40,689 nt of DNA. Origin: a virus. How positions within the stretch are numbered: the stretch's first letter is position 1; every line of letters begins with the position of its first letter. The translations under genes were made by a program, and so were the position numbers. The DNA is taken from IMG/VR virus record IMGVR_UViG_3300048916_000149, positions 1-40,689 of that record; one strand, given 5' to 3'. Below are positions 16,977-24,933 of this stretch, piece by piece. The notes under the pieces were generated by a model. It made no database searches and was not told the DNA's origin. It saw nothing but the letters and a program-made list of their open reading frames with translations.

Positions 16977-18676
16977 CCACAACTCTCGCCGACATCCCGG
17001 CGCTGAAGGCGCAGACCGACGAGATCCGCGATTGGTACAAGACCATGCGCCGGACTCCGCCGCTGATCCGGCTGTGGATGAACCAACCGGACTCCTCGGC
17101 CGGCTTGGTGCTGCGGGGCCGTGTCACCCAGACCGTGGCCGGGAAGTTCCCGTGGCGCAACAACCAGAGCCAAAAGGGTGTTCTGACGCTGCCGCTGGAT
17201 CACCATATGGCGCGCTGGCTGATGTCGATCCCCGAAGACGACGAGGCCAAGAAGAACGTCGTCATCACCGTCGACCATATGGGCGGCGCGAAACGCTGGT
17301 CCGGGCTGCTGCAGAACTGGAAGGTCCGCACCCAGAACCGGGTCCGGTTTCTCGAGGTCACCTTCGTCGACGATTTGCAGTTCATTCAGTTCATGCTCGG
17401 GCCGCCAAATCCGTTGCTGCCCATACCGATCTTCCAATTTCCGCGGGTGCTTCCCATCCTGGGCCCCGCGAAATGGGCTATCTCGATGATGATCCTGATC
17501 AACCTGATCAGGTTGAACGGGAACCTCTGGAACCTGCCGGCGGATCCGTTCGCGTGGGACTCCTACGACGACCTATTCGACTGGTCCGACTGGCAGGTCT
17601 TGATCAACGCGAAAGCGTTCGATCTCGACGACAGCTCGATGTGGACGATCCTCGCGACGCGCATGAACCGCATGGATCAGGTGATCGGTGACGCGCTCGA
17701 CGACGCGCAACTCACCCTCACCTACCGCCGCATCATCACTGTCGACGGCGAGGAATGCCCAGTGCCCGGGGTGCCGGTGTGCCGCAACGGCGCGTTGGTG
17801 CTCGAGGTGGTCGACAACAGCGGATTCTACGGCCCGAACGGCACCGGCACCGGCGGCGGCATCGTCGGAGGCCTCGCCCGCTCGGTAGCGGCGTTCGTCG
17901 ACGGCTACGTCGAGGACATCCGCACACCCATCACCGACGACGAGTCGTTCCCGGACCCGTACTACCAGCCGTGGTTCCTCGGCATGATCCCCTCACATCC
18001 ATGGGTTGTCGTGCGGGCCAGCCGATATAGCCAGGTCGACACCAGCGAAGTCACGTGGGCGCCGGCCACCGCCGTATCGGTGATCGTCGGCGGCGATAAC
18101 CCGCTGGCTGACGGGGTGGCGAAGCTCGCGATCAACACCACTGCTGCGCTGATCGGCTACTTCCTGCTCGGCGGATTCAGCGACCTCGGCAGCATCGTCG
18201 CCGACATCGTGATGCCGTTCTTGGTCGGCACGATCTTCGCGTGGCTGCAGTGGACCAACAACTCCCGAGCCCACAACCTCGGCTGGGTCCACCTGTACGA
18301 GATCTTCCAGCAGGGCGCGGAGAACAACTCCTGGTCACTGTCGGCCGTGGCCGCGATCCGCGCGGGGTTCGAATCCAGCCAGAGCCAAACCTCGCACGTA
18401 TTCACCCTCCGATTCGGCGGCGAATACCTGCCCGGCCTGAACTTCGATGTCGGACACCGCATCGCGTCTACGGACGCTGACGTGACGGACAAGTTCTTCG
18501 TCGACCAGGTCGACTCCATGGAACTGTCGTGGGATTTCGGGTCCGGCAAGACCTACAACTGGGACGCGACCGTCGGCAACGCAAAAGCGTCCATGTCCAC
18601 CGCCGAACGGCAAGCGCGCCTGCTCAACAAGGCGCTCACCACCTTGCAGAACATCGGCGTCCACCTGATCTCGTGA
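16973..18676 (+). CDS. Minor tail protein (Gp37-like baseplate/Tal-type)
   Basis: 567 residues, second gene after the tape measure. Sequence blocks such as LLQNWKVRTQNRVRFLEVTF, FLGMIPSHPWVVVRASRYSQ and LGWVHLYEIFQQGAENNSW are typical of a large conserved minor-tail family (siphovirus Gp37-like) found in mycobacteria/Rhodococcus/Nocardia phages. A hydrophobic stretch around residues 385-425 suggests a buried or membrane-active segment. It is likely part of the tail tip that contacts the cell. Two CCATATGG sequences (17203, 17276) lie in its gene. Confidence 0.85.
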   Translation: MTTTLADIPALKAQTDEIRDWYKTMRRTPPLIRLWMNQPDSSAGLVLRGRVTQTVAGKFPWRNNQSQKGVLTLPLDHHMARWLMSIPEDDEAKKNVVITVDHMGGAKRWSGLLQNWKVRTQNRVRFLEVTFVDDLQFIQFMLGPPNPLLPIPIFQFPRVLPILGPAKWAISMMILINLIRLNGNLWNLPADPFAWDSYDDLFDWSDWQVLINAKAFDLDDSSMWTILATRMNRMDQVIGDALDDAQLTLTYRRIITVDGEECPVPGVPVCRNGALVLEVVDNSGFYGPNGTGTGGGIVGGLARSVAAFVDGYVEDIRTPITDDESFPDPYYQPWFLGMIPSHPWVVVRASRYSQVDTSEVTWAPATAVSVIVGGDNPLADGVAKLAINTTAALIGYFLLGGFSDLGSIVADIVMPFLVGTIFAWLQWTNNSRAHNLGWVHLYEIFQQGAENNSWSLSAVAAIRAGFESSQSQTSHVFTLRFGGEYLPGLNFDVGHRIASTDADVTDKFFVDQVDSMELSWDFGSGKTYNWDATVGNAKASMSTAERQARLLNKALTTLQNIGVHLIS

Positions 18677-18687
18677 GGAGGCCGTCT

Positions 18688-19197
18688 GTGGCCGAACAGG
18701 ATCACCCCATCTTCAACGACGATGCCGAACAGCTCGCCATGCTCATCGGCGTACTCGATGCCTTCCCCGGCCACCGCGACGGCGTGCTCGTGCCGATCCA
18801 CCCGAAGGCCCGCGCCCCGTGGGCGGAAGCGCTGTTGAAGCGCGGCGTGCGCGTACACCCGGAGCTGATGGAGGAGCTTCCCGTCGCCGGTGATCACCCG
18901 GAGGCGGCGTGGATGAATCCGCCGCGGTGGGTGAAGCGCGAGAACTACGCCGAGGAACAGGACGCGGCCGCTTCGACTCCGGAGCAGCAGATGGCGGTGA
19001 TGCAGCAGCTGTTGCAGGCGTTGAAGCCGGACCTGGCCAAACAGATCCAGTCGATGACGCCGGAGCAGCGTGAGCAGGCGCGCCAAGAGCAGGCGGCGCA
19101 GTTCCCGGTTTATCTCGCGACGCTGCAGAAAGCGGGCGCGCAATTCATCAAGGAACAGCAACAGCGGGCCGCGCAGACGGCCGAGGAGGAATCGTGA
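18688..19197 (+). CDS. Minor tail-associated protein, helical Gln-rich C-terminus
   Basis: 169 residues from GTG 18688 (GTGAGGAGG 13-18 bases upstream). The N-terminal half (HPIFNDDAEQLAMLIGVLDAF) is globular. Residues 85-169 are Gln/Ala-rich helix with coiled-coil potential (PEQQMAVMQQLLQALKPDL onward). Such proteins sit between the Gp37-like minor tail gene and the endolysin in many actinophages; function unknown. Confidence 0.72.
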   Translation: MAEQDHPIFNDDAEQLAMLIGVLDAFPGHRDGVLVPIHPKARAPWAEALLKRGVRVHPELMEELPVAGDHPEAAWMNPPRWVKRENYAEEQDAAASTPEQQMAVMQQLLQALKPDLAKQIQSMTPEQREQARQEQAAQFPVYLATLQKAGAQFIKEQQQRAAQTAEEES

Positions 19198-19997
19198 CCG
19201 TGGACACCTTGTTCGCCGACGTGAGCTATTTCCAAGCGCCCGTGAACGATTCGTATCCCCACCGGGTGTTGTCGATCCGTTCGAACGACGGCACGTTCCG
19301 GGATCCGAACTTCCTCCACAACTACCGATGGTGCGTGAACGCGGTCGAGTCCGGTCGGCTCGAGTTCTTCATCGTCTACGCCTACTGGCGGCCGAACTGG
19401 GACGCCACCACGCAAACGATGATCGATATGGTCACCGACGCTGGCGGGCCGCATCCGCGCATGGTCGCCATGATCGACGTCGAGTCCGGCGGAAACCCGG
19501 GTGGTGATCAGTCCGACGGCATCAACCGCATGTACTGGTGGCTGGCCGATTGGCTGGGCAACCCGAAGCGCGTCATCGGCTACGCCAACACTGGCGACTT
19601 CAACAGCATGTGGCGCACCCGCCCGGACGGCCTGCGCGTCATCGCCGCGGGATACGGGCGGCTGCCGGATCTGCCCGGTCAGATCGCGCACCAGTACACC
19701 GACGGGCAGGGCTTCGGCGGCGGCCTGCCCGAGGGCGCACCGCCTTTCGGCAACTGCGACATGAACTCGGCAAATGGATTGTCTCCCAGCGAATTCGCCG
19801 CCGCGTGCGGCATCGGAACTACTACAGGAGGTCCCCTCATGGCACTCAGTGACGACGAGCAGCGCGAGCTGCTGGACAAGGTGCGCTACATCGCCGGACA
19901 GCTCGGCCCGTGGCCGCAACTCGGCCAGAACAGCGAAGGTCAAGACCTCACCCTCATCGACGCGGTCGCCGAGATGAAGAACGGAGACGAGAAGTGA
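19194..19997 (+). CDS. lysA: Endolysin (lysin A), GH25-type muramidase
   Basis: 267 residues. A GH25-like fold is suggested by the N-terminal DVSYFQAP strand motif, the central MIDVES block with the Asp95-x-Glu97 pair expected for catalysis, and the C-terminal HQYTDG and CDMNSANG strands. Residues about 215-267 (LSDDEQRELLDKVRYI onward) form a separate tail common in actinophage lysins and may bind wall or holin. There is no signal peptide, so release by the holin is expected. GTG start overlapping the previous stop. An internal ribosome-binding site and ATG near 19840 could give a short C-terminal product. Confidence 0.85.
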   Translation: MTVDTLFADVSYFQAPVNDSYPHRVLSIRSNDGTFRDPNFLHNYRWCVNAVESGRLEFFIVYAYWRPNWDATTQTMIDMVTDAGGPHPRMVAMIDVESGGNPGGDQSDGINRMYWWLADWLGNPKRVIGYANTGDFNSMWRTRPDGLRVIAAGYGRLPDLPGQIAHQYTDGQGFGGGLPEGAPPFGNCDMNSANGLSPSEFAAACGIGTTTGGPLMALSDDEQRELLDKVRYIAGQLGPWPQLGQNSEGQDLTLIDAVAEMKNGDEK

Positions 19998-20212
19998 AGA
20001 TCTCCCGCATCCCCGAACCGGCACTGATCCGCTCCGCCCTCGTCGCGGTCACAGGCATTGTCGCCTTGATCGTCGGCCACAACATCGACGTCAGCTGGAT
20101 CGAAACCGTGACCAATGTGTACGCGGCTCTGTCGCCGCTCATCGCCGGTTTGCTGATCCGGCCAGCGGTCACCCCGGTCGCCAAGCTACCGGCCGGGCGA
20201 GCTGACGAGTGA
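19994..20212 (+). CDS. Holin (two membrane segments)
   Basis: 72 residues from GTG 19994, overlapping the lysin stop. Two hydrophobic segments, about residues 12-30 (ALIRSALVAVTGIVALIVG) and 40-58 (VYAALSPLIAGLLI), and short charged ends are classic for a small class II holin. It would form the membrane lesions that release the endolysin. The next membrane gene overlaps by 4 bp. Confidence 0.82.
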   Translation: MKISRIPEPALIRSALVAVTGIVALIVGHNIDVSWIETVTNVYAALSPLIAGLLIRPAVTPVAKLPAGRADE

Positions 20213-20532
20213 TCGAGACGGTTCTCGGGCCGGTCACCTGGGAAACGCTCAGCCTGGGCGGGGTGTGCTCTGTACTGACCCTGACCTTGGTCCGGATGGT
20301 GGTTTCCGGCAAGTTCGTGCCCGAGGCACAGGTGGAACGGTTGCTGGCCGGCGAGCGCGCCACCAATGCATATCTGAAGTCCGCGCTGGAGAAGCGTGAT
20401 GAAGCGAACGCGGCCTTGGTGCAGCAGGTCGCGAAATTGACGGTGCAGGGCGACGCGACAGTGCGTGTGCTTCAGGCCCTGCCGACCGCACAGTCGGGGA
20501 GTGACCATGTGGCCACGACGACGCAAGACTAA
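20209..20532 (+). CDS. Holin-like membrane protein with coiled coil
   Basis: 107 residues: one N-terminal membrane segment (about 14-34, LSLGGVCSVLTLTLVRMVV) followed by a charged helical region with coiled-coil character (VERLLAGERATNAYL onward). This one-span-plus-coil form is common beside holins in actinophage lysis cassettes and may modulate lysis timing. GTG start overlaps the previous gene. Confidence 0.75.
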   Translation: MIETVLGPVTWETLSLGGVCSVLTLTLVRMVVSGKFVPEAQVERLLAGERATNAYLKSALEKRDEANAALVQQVAKLTVQGDATVRVLQALPTAQSGSDHVATTTQD

Positions 20533-20725
20533 TCCGCCGCCCGAACCTGAAGATCTGCAGCGAGCTCGGGCGGCGGATGAGCGGGCCACAAATGAGTTGC
20601 GGCAAGTCCGCGACCAATGGCCGATTGTCAATCACCTGCACGCAGAACTGGAATATGTCCTGCGCCGCAACCATTTCGGGGAGTCCATCGAAGAGGCCTT
20701 CAGACGAAAGGTGGCAGGCGCATGA
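20507..20725 (+). CDS. Small conserved lysis-cassette protein (72 aa)
   Basis: ATG 20507 lies inside the end of the upstream gene (26-bp overlap). The product starts with a basic MWPRRRKTNPPPEPEDLQRA stretch, then a helix, and ends NHFGESIEEAFRRKVAGA, a pattern recalled from many actinophages at this position. It is soluble with no membrane segment. Function unknown. The stop overlaps the next ATG. Confidence 0.75.
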   Translation: MWPRRRKTNPPPEPEDLQRARAADERATNELRQVRDQWPIVNHLHAELEYVLRRNHFGESIEEAFRRKVAGA

Positions 20726-21087
20726 GGAGGGTCGCCCTTTTGGTGTCCGCAACAGCTGCGGGGTCCGCGGCGCTGGTTCTCGAGCCGGATCGGGATCTGG
20801 TCGGCAACGTCATTCTTGTCATACTGGCTTCGTTGTCGTGGGTCTTCGTCGTCGTGTACGGACTTAGGTCACGTTGGCGCGCAACATCTTCCGGGCGCGC
20901 CGTCATGATCCTGGTGACGTGCATCGGTGCGATCTGCACGCAGGGCGCCATAGCGATCTGCACCGATTACACCTACCCCGGCCGCGACATCATCCGACCC
21001 CTGTTACTACTCGGCGTCGCCGTCGCGGTGTTCGACCTGCTGCTCACCTTGGTGCGGATTCAGCAGCAGGAGCGGAGGGGCGAGTGA
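20722..21087 (+). CDS. Four-span membrane protein, lysis cassette
   Basis: 121 residues with about four hydrophobic segments: residues 5-20, 28-45 (VILVILASLSWVFVVVY), 55-75 (MILVTCIGAICTQGAIAI) and 85-110 (LLLLGVAVAVFDLLLTLV). A possible additional holin or lysis regulator; no specific family recognised. ATGA overlap upstream and GTGA overlap downstream place it in the same transcript as lysin and holin. Confidence 0.75.
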   Translation: MRRVALLVSATAAGSAALVLEPDRDLVGNVILVILASLSWVFVVVYGLRSRWRATSSGRAVMILVTCIGAICTQGAIAICTDYTYPGRDIIRPLLLLGVAVAVFDLLLTLVRIQQQERRGE

Positions 21088-22235
21088 CCTTCCCTGGCGG
21101 GACCGGGTCGGCAGACGGTGGCCAGTGGGGTCTCGGCGCGGACGGCTCCATCCCGGGCATGGGTGGGCGGACGCAGGACAGCGTCACCAACACCATGCAG
21201 GGACAGGTCCAGGATGGACTGTGGGGCAACCTCAACGGCGGCCTGATCGGCATCATCCTGTCCCTGGTCGGCGGCGCGATCGGCGCGATCCTCGGCGGAT
21301 TCGCCACCGTCATCGACGCCATCTTCGGCACCGTCAACGACAACTATGTCAAACAGTTGCCGACGATCACCGACCACACCCACAGCATCACCACGTTGCA
21401 GCAGCAGTTCCAGCAGGCGCTCCTTCAGGGCGTCGCGACGGTGTTTACCAGTAACAACACCTACACGCCTACCCCCGGCATCAAGTCGATCGACATCATC
21501 GAGATCGGCGCTGGCGGCGGCGGGGGCGCTGGAGTGTGGAACGTCATCGCCGCCAACCGGTTTTCCGGCGGCGGGGGTGGAGGCGGCGGTGAGGTGCACA
21601 CCAACATCCCCGCATCGCTTCTACCCGTCGATGGTTCCGGCCACTTCCTGCCGATCCCGATCACGATCGGCGCCGGCGGGGCGGGGGGTGTCGCCGACTT
21701 CGCGCCGGGCGGCGGTGGCGGCAACACGATATTTGGTTCCGGCTCATCGAGTTTGACGGCGGTTGGCGGCAACGGTGGCGCGTGCGGCGGCAACGTCGAC
21801 AACAGCGGTATCGGTGGCGCTGGCGGGGCGGGCATGATCCCCGGCGGCACTGGCGGCAAGGGTGCCAGTGAAAGCGCATCCGGCGGCAACGCGGGAGTCG
21901 GCGGGAACTCGACCAGCGCCTACGACCTCCACGGCGGTGGTGGTGGCGGTGGCGGGGGTGGGGCGTTCGGCGGCTCCGGCGCTGGCGGCGGCATCGGCGG
22001 TATCTCGCCCGGCGGCCAGCCCGCGAGCCCCGGCCAGGACGGCACGCCACCCTCGTCGATCGTCGCCACCGGTGGTGGCGGTGGCGGAGGCGGCATCTCG
22101 GAGGGGGCGCGCGGCGGCGACGGAGCCTTTCCGGCTGGTGGTGGGGGTGGCTGCGGCGGCGGCATCAGCCAACGCGGCTCCCGGGGAGGCAACGGCGGAA
22201 ACGGGATTTTGTTCATCATCGAACGCTCGAGCTGA
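21084..22235 (+). CDS. Glycine-rich minor tail / adhesin-like protein
   Basis: 383 residues from GTG 21084. The N-terminal 130 residues carry a Gly-rich start, a hydrophobic stretch (LIGIILSLVGGAIGAILGG) and a segment that may attach to the tail. From about residue 140 the chain is dominated by GGGGG, GGAGG and GGNGG runs, as in the Gly-rich adhesin domains of phage tail tips that pack as polyglycine-II helices. It probably binds the cell surface. A shorter paralogue follows immediately. Confidence 0.8.
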   Translation: MTFPGGTGSADGGQWGLGADGSIPGMGGRTQDSVTNTMQGQVQDGLWGNLNGGLIGIILSLVGGAIGAILGGFATVIDAIFGTVNDNYVKQLPTITDHTHSITTLQQQFQQALLQGVATVFTSNNTYTPTPGIKSIDIIEIGAGGGGGAGVWNVIAANRFSGGGGGGGGEVHTNIPASLLPVDGSGHFLPIPITIGAGGAGGVADFAPGGGGGNTIFGSGSSSLTAVGGNGGACGGNVDNSGIGGAGGAGMIPGGTGGKGASESASGGNAGVGGNSTSAYDLHGGGGGGGGGGAFGGSGAGGGIGGISPGGQPASPGQDGTPPSSIVATGGGGGGGGISEGARGGDGAFPAGGGGGCGGGISQRGSRGGNGGNGILFIIERSS

Positions 22236-22238
22236 CCT

Positions 22239-22838
22239 ATGTACACGGTCCTCACCGCATACACCTCGAACGCCACCTGGACGAAGGATCCCAACCTATA
22301 CCGCATCGACGTCTATATCCGCAGCGCGGGAGGCGCTGGGTCATCAAGCACCGGTGGTGGCGGTGGCGGGGTGGTACTCAAACGCAGCATCGCCGCTGAA
22401 GACCTCCCGGCCTCACTGCCGATCGTCGTCGGCTCTGGAGGTGGGTCCGGCGGTGACGGTGGCGCCTCATCTTTCGGGACCATTCTGAGCTGTCCCGGCG
22501 CGAAGGGCGGCAACAACGGTGGCGCTGGGGGAGGGACGCCGCAGCAGATCTACCTCATCGGCGGTACTGGCGGCGCCAGCGGCCAGGTCGGCGGGAACGC
22601 CAACGGGGCCCCGATCGAACTGCTGTCAGGCGGCGGCGGCGGAGCGGGCTCCGGATCAACCGGGGGGAAATCGGGACTTGTCGCCGCGGGGGTCTCGAGC
22701 CCCCCGTTCTGGCAGGTCTGTCAATCCGGTGGTGGTGGCAACAGCGGGCACGCAGGCGGTTTTCCGGCCGGCGGGGGAGGCGCGGGCGCAAGCGGCGCCG
22801 CAGGCGTGGTGACCGTCATCGAATATCGGTTCAACTAG
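22239..22838 (+). CDS. Second glycine-rich tail protein
   Basis: 199 residues. Starts MYTVLTAYTSNATWTKDPNLY, close in form to the VFTSNNTYTPTPGIKSIDII segment of the upstream protein (its residues about 120-140), then Gly-rich repeats to a VVTVIEYRF end strand. It looks like a duplication of the upstream Gly-rich domain without its N-terminal anchor. Three bases separate the genes. A receptor-binding accessory role is likely. Confidence 0.78.
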   Translation: MYTVLTAYTSNATWTKDPNLYRIDVYIRSAGGAGSSSTGGGGGGVVLKRSIAAEDLPASLPIVVGSGGGSGGDGGASSFGTILSCPGAKGGNNGGAGGGTPQQIYLIGGTGGASGQVGGNANGAPIELLSGGGGGAGSGSTGGKSGLVAAGVSSPPFWQVCQSGGGGNSGHAGGFPAGGGGAGASGAAGVVTVIEYRFN

Positions 22839-22845
22839 GAGTGAA

Positions 22846-23163
22846 ATGCCAACTGCCACAGTGCATATAGCTGAGGTCGGAGGATTCGCGGGGAGGGCAC
22901 GGTGCTTCTCGGTATCCCCGGCTTATCAGGGCCATGACTACGTCACGGTGTGGGTGCAGGACGGATACGGGCAAGTGACCATGCCCGAGGTGGTGGCTGT
23001 GCCGGCGACGGAAACCGGCGCTGCAGCGGAGTTGTCGCTGATGCGCCGACCCGGCTCATACGTGATCCACGGACCATGCCAGACCGACGAGGAGTTCGAC
23101 GGCTATTGCTGGCTGGCCCTGCAGATGCTCGGGCAGCCGGGCTACATCCTCGCGGAGGCGTAG
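22846..23163 (+). CDS. Small tail-tip region protein (105 aa)
   Basis: Preceded by AGGAG with good spacing. 105 residues, beta-rich, beginning MPTATVHIAEVGGFAGRA and ending LQMLGQPGYILAEA; three cysteines. Not recognised. Its place inside a block of tail fibre genes makes a structural role likely. The next gene starts directly after the stop. Confidence 0.68.
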   Translation: MPTATVHIAEVGGFAGRARCFSVSPAYQGHDYVTVWVQDGYGQVTMPEVVAVPATETGAAAELSLMRRPGSYVIHGPCQTDEEFDGYCWLALQMLGQPGYILAEA

Positions 23164-23577
23164 ATGACCGTCATCACCGAGCACATCCAGTCCATCGCCG
23201 GTATCGATGACAACACGGTGATCACCTTCCGGTCGCCGACTGTGCGCGACAGCGACGACGACACGGCGATGATCACGCCGTGGATGGTGCAGTTCACCGC
23301 CGATGCTGGCGTACTCACTACACCTGATCTCGCGCCGGGCCCGGCGATTGTCGCGGTCGGTATCGCCGAGTACTCCATCGACATCCCCGACTCCGCGACG
23401 CCCGTACGGCTATGGGACCTCATCCAGGAAGGCCTCCCCGTGCCGCCCGCGCAGATGGCGACCGCGGTGATCAACGGCGGCGGCGTATCCGTCGCGCGCG
23501 CCATGACGGCCGACGACTACGCGGCCCTCGTCTCGAACACGACCCCCATCCCGGGGTCGGTCTTCTACGTCTACTGA
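23164..23577 (+). CDS. Minor tail structural protein (137 aa)
   Basis: 137 residues. The first 80 residues (IAGIDDNTVITFRSPTVRD onward) resemble an N-terminal domain found on many actinophage tail-tip proteins. The remainder, VRLWDLIQEGLPVPPAQM through DDYAALVSNTTPIPGSVFYV, is a short connector. It is probably a tail-tip subunit or fibre base. Confidence 0.7.
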   Translation: MTVITEHIQSIAGIDDNTVITFRSPTVRDSDDDTAMITPWMVQFTADAGVLTTPDLAPGPAIVAVGIAEYSIDIPDSATPVRLWDLIQEGLPVPPAQMATAVINGGGVSVARAMTADDYAALVSNTTPIPGSVFYVY

Positions 23578-23590
23578 CCAACCCCCATCC

Positions 23591-23624
23591 GACAGCCCGC
23601 AGCCAATTTCGGCGGCGGGCTGTC
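23591..23624 (+). terminator. Perfect 10-bp hairpin, possible terminator
   Basis: GACAGCCCGC (23591-23600) pairs exactly with GCGGGCTGTC (23615-23624), 14-nt loop, in the 65-bp gap after the 137-residue tail gene. Only CCCCGTTT follows, so the U-tract is weak. It could reduce read-through or stabilise the upstream message. Confidence 0.5.
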
Positions 23625-23642
23625 CCCGTTTGAAGGAGCATC

Positions 23643-24080
23643 ATGGCTGTTACCGCGAAGTGGTACGGACCGGCATTCACCTCGGCGTTCACCAAGAAGC
23701 TGGACCTGTCGTCCGATGCGATCAAGGTGATGCTGTGCACCTCGTCCTACACCCCGGATCAGGATGCGCACCAGTACAAGTCGTCGGTCAGCGCGGAGGT
23801 GACCGGCACCGGCTACACCGCGGGTGGGGCTACGTTGTCGTCGCCGACGCTCACCTACACCGGTGCCACCAACACCCTCGCCTTCGACGCGGCGGATGTG
23901 TCGTGGCCGTCCTCGACCCTCACCGCTCGGTACGCGGTCGTCTACGACTCGACCCCCGGTACGGATGCGACGCGTCCACTGCTGATGTACGTCGATTTCG
24001 GCACCGACGTGTCCACCACCTCCGGAACCCTCTCGATCACATGGGATTCGGCCGGCCTCGCGTCGGTGACGGTGGCGTGA
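23643..24080 (+). CDS. Minor tail / fibre subunit (145 aa)
   Basis: 145 residues, Thr/Ser-rich beta protein beginning MAVTAKWYGPAFTSAFTKKL. It is similar in form to small subunits encoded among tail fibre genes (KVMLCTSSYTPDQDAH, later RYAVVYDSTPGTDATRP). GAAGGAGC lies before the ATG. A trimeric or stacked beta structure is plausible. Function in adsorption is inferred from context only. Confidence 0.72.
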   Translation: MAVTAKWYGPAFTSAFTKKLDLSSDAIKVMLCTSSYTPDQDAHQYKSSVSAEVTGTGYTAGGATLSSPTLTYTGATNTLAFDAADVSWPSSTLTARYAVVYDSTPGTDATRPLLMYVDFGTDVSTTSGTLSITWDSAGLASVTVA

Positions 24081-24081
24081 T

Positions 24082-24933
24082 GTGTCTATCTACCAAGGCG
24101 GCCACGCGCCGAGCGCTATCTACTACTGGGACACCGGCCAGCGGCTGATACCGCGGGTCTACTACTGGGACGCCAACGGTGTCGAGCACCTGCTCTATGA
24201 CGAGTCTCGGTCGGCGATCCTGACCCCGTCGCGCGCGGCCGCCACTGGTGCTGCGCGCGTGCCGGACGTGCATTCCACTCCCGCGTCGATCGTCGGCGTG
24301 GCTGCCGGGGCGACAGCTGCGGCACCTGTGCCGGTGTTGTCGGCGTCGGCTCTTGTGGCCGCGGTGCGAGCTCAGGCGTCGACGGCTGGGATAGCGCCGG
24401 CAGTGACTGGGGACGCGTTGGTCGTAGCCCCAGTGGCTACGGCTGGGGCGCAGGCGCTTCCGATCGTTCAGGACCGCGAGGTGATTGCGGTGTTGGCGAC
24501 GGCCACTGCGACTATGCCAGCGCCTGTGGTGGAAACGTCTGGCGGCGCAATCCTGTCGCCGACCCTCGCTACCGCCTCGGCACTGGCGCCGGTTCCCGCT
24601 GTGGCGGTGTCGAAGTCGGTTATCTCGTCGGCCGCCACTGCGTCCGCGGCGGCCGCCGTGCCGGTGGTCACCGGAAGTGTCGGTATCGCTCCCGCCGCGG
24701 TGGCGGCGTCCGCTGTCGCGCCGAACCCTGGCATGTCCGCAGGCAGCTCTGTCGTCGCCGTAAAGGCCGCAGCCACGGCCGCAGCGACCGTTCCCGCGGT
24801 GCGCGGGGACGCGAATGTCACCGCAGTGAAGGCGTCGGCTACCGCTGCGGCGGTCGCGCCTTCGGTGGTCGGGACTCCGCTGCCGTCTCCGTCTCTCTAT
24901 CCCTCTCCGACTTTGTATCCAGGAGCGCCATGA
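24082..24933 (+). CDS. Tail fibre-like protein with ten Ala/Val/Pro-rich ~22-residue repeats
   Basis: 283 residues. N-terminal 40 residues (APSAIYYWDTGQRLIPRVYY) are a compact cap also seen on small tail proteins. Residues about 42-263 hold ten degenerate units of 21-24 residues with the pattern S/GxxxVxAxxAxATAxAxxPxV, for example GSSVVAVKAAATAAATVPAV and GDANVTAVKASATAAAVAPS. The end is a Pro/Tyr tail (SPSLYPSPTLYPGAP). An elongated fibre or spacer linking the tail tip to the hydrolase encoded next is likely. GTG start; stop overlaps the next ATG. Confidence 0.75.
   Translation: MSIYQGGHAPSAIYYWDTGQRLIPRVYYWDANGVEHLLYDESRSAILTPSRAAATGAARVPDVHSTPASIVGVAAGATAAAPVPVLSASALVAAVRAQASTAGIAPAVTGDALVVAPVATAGAQALPIVQDREVIAVLATATATMPAPVVETSGGAILSPTLATASALAPVPAVAVSKSVISSAATASAAAAVPVVTGSVGIAPAAVAASAVAPNPGMSAGSSVVAVKAAATAAATVPAVRGDANVTAVKASATAAAVAPSVVGTPLPSPSLYPSPTLYPGAP

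Noticed and set aside
24205-24870. Repeated DNA blocks of about 66 bp, considered as CRISPR or satellite repeat
   Set aside because: The repeats are degenerate, in frame and form the Ala/Val/Pro protein repeats; no constant repeat or unique spacers.
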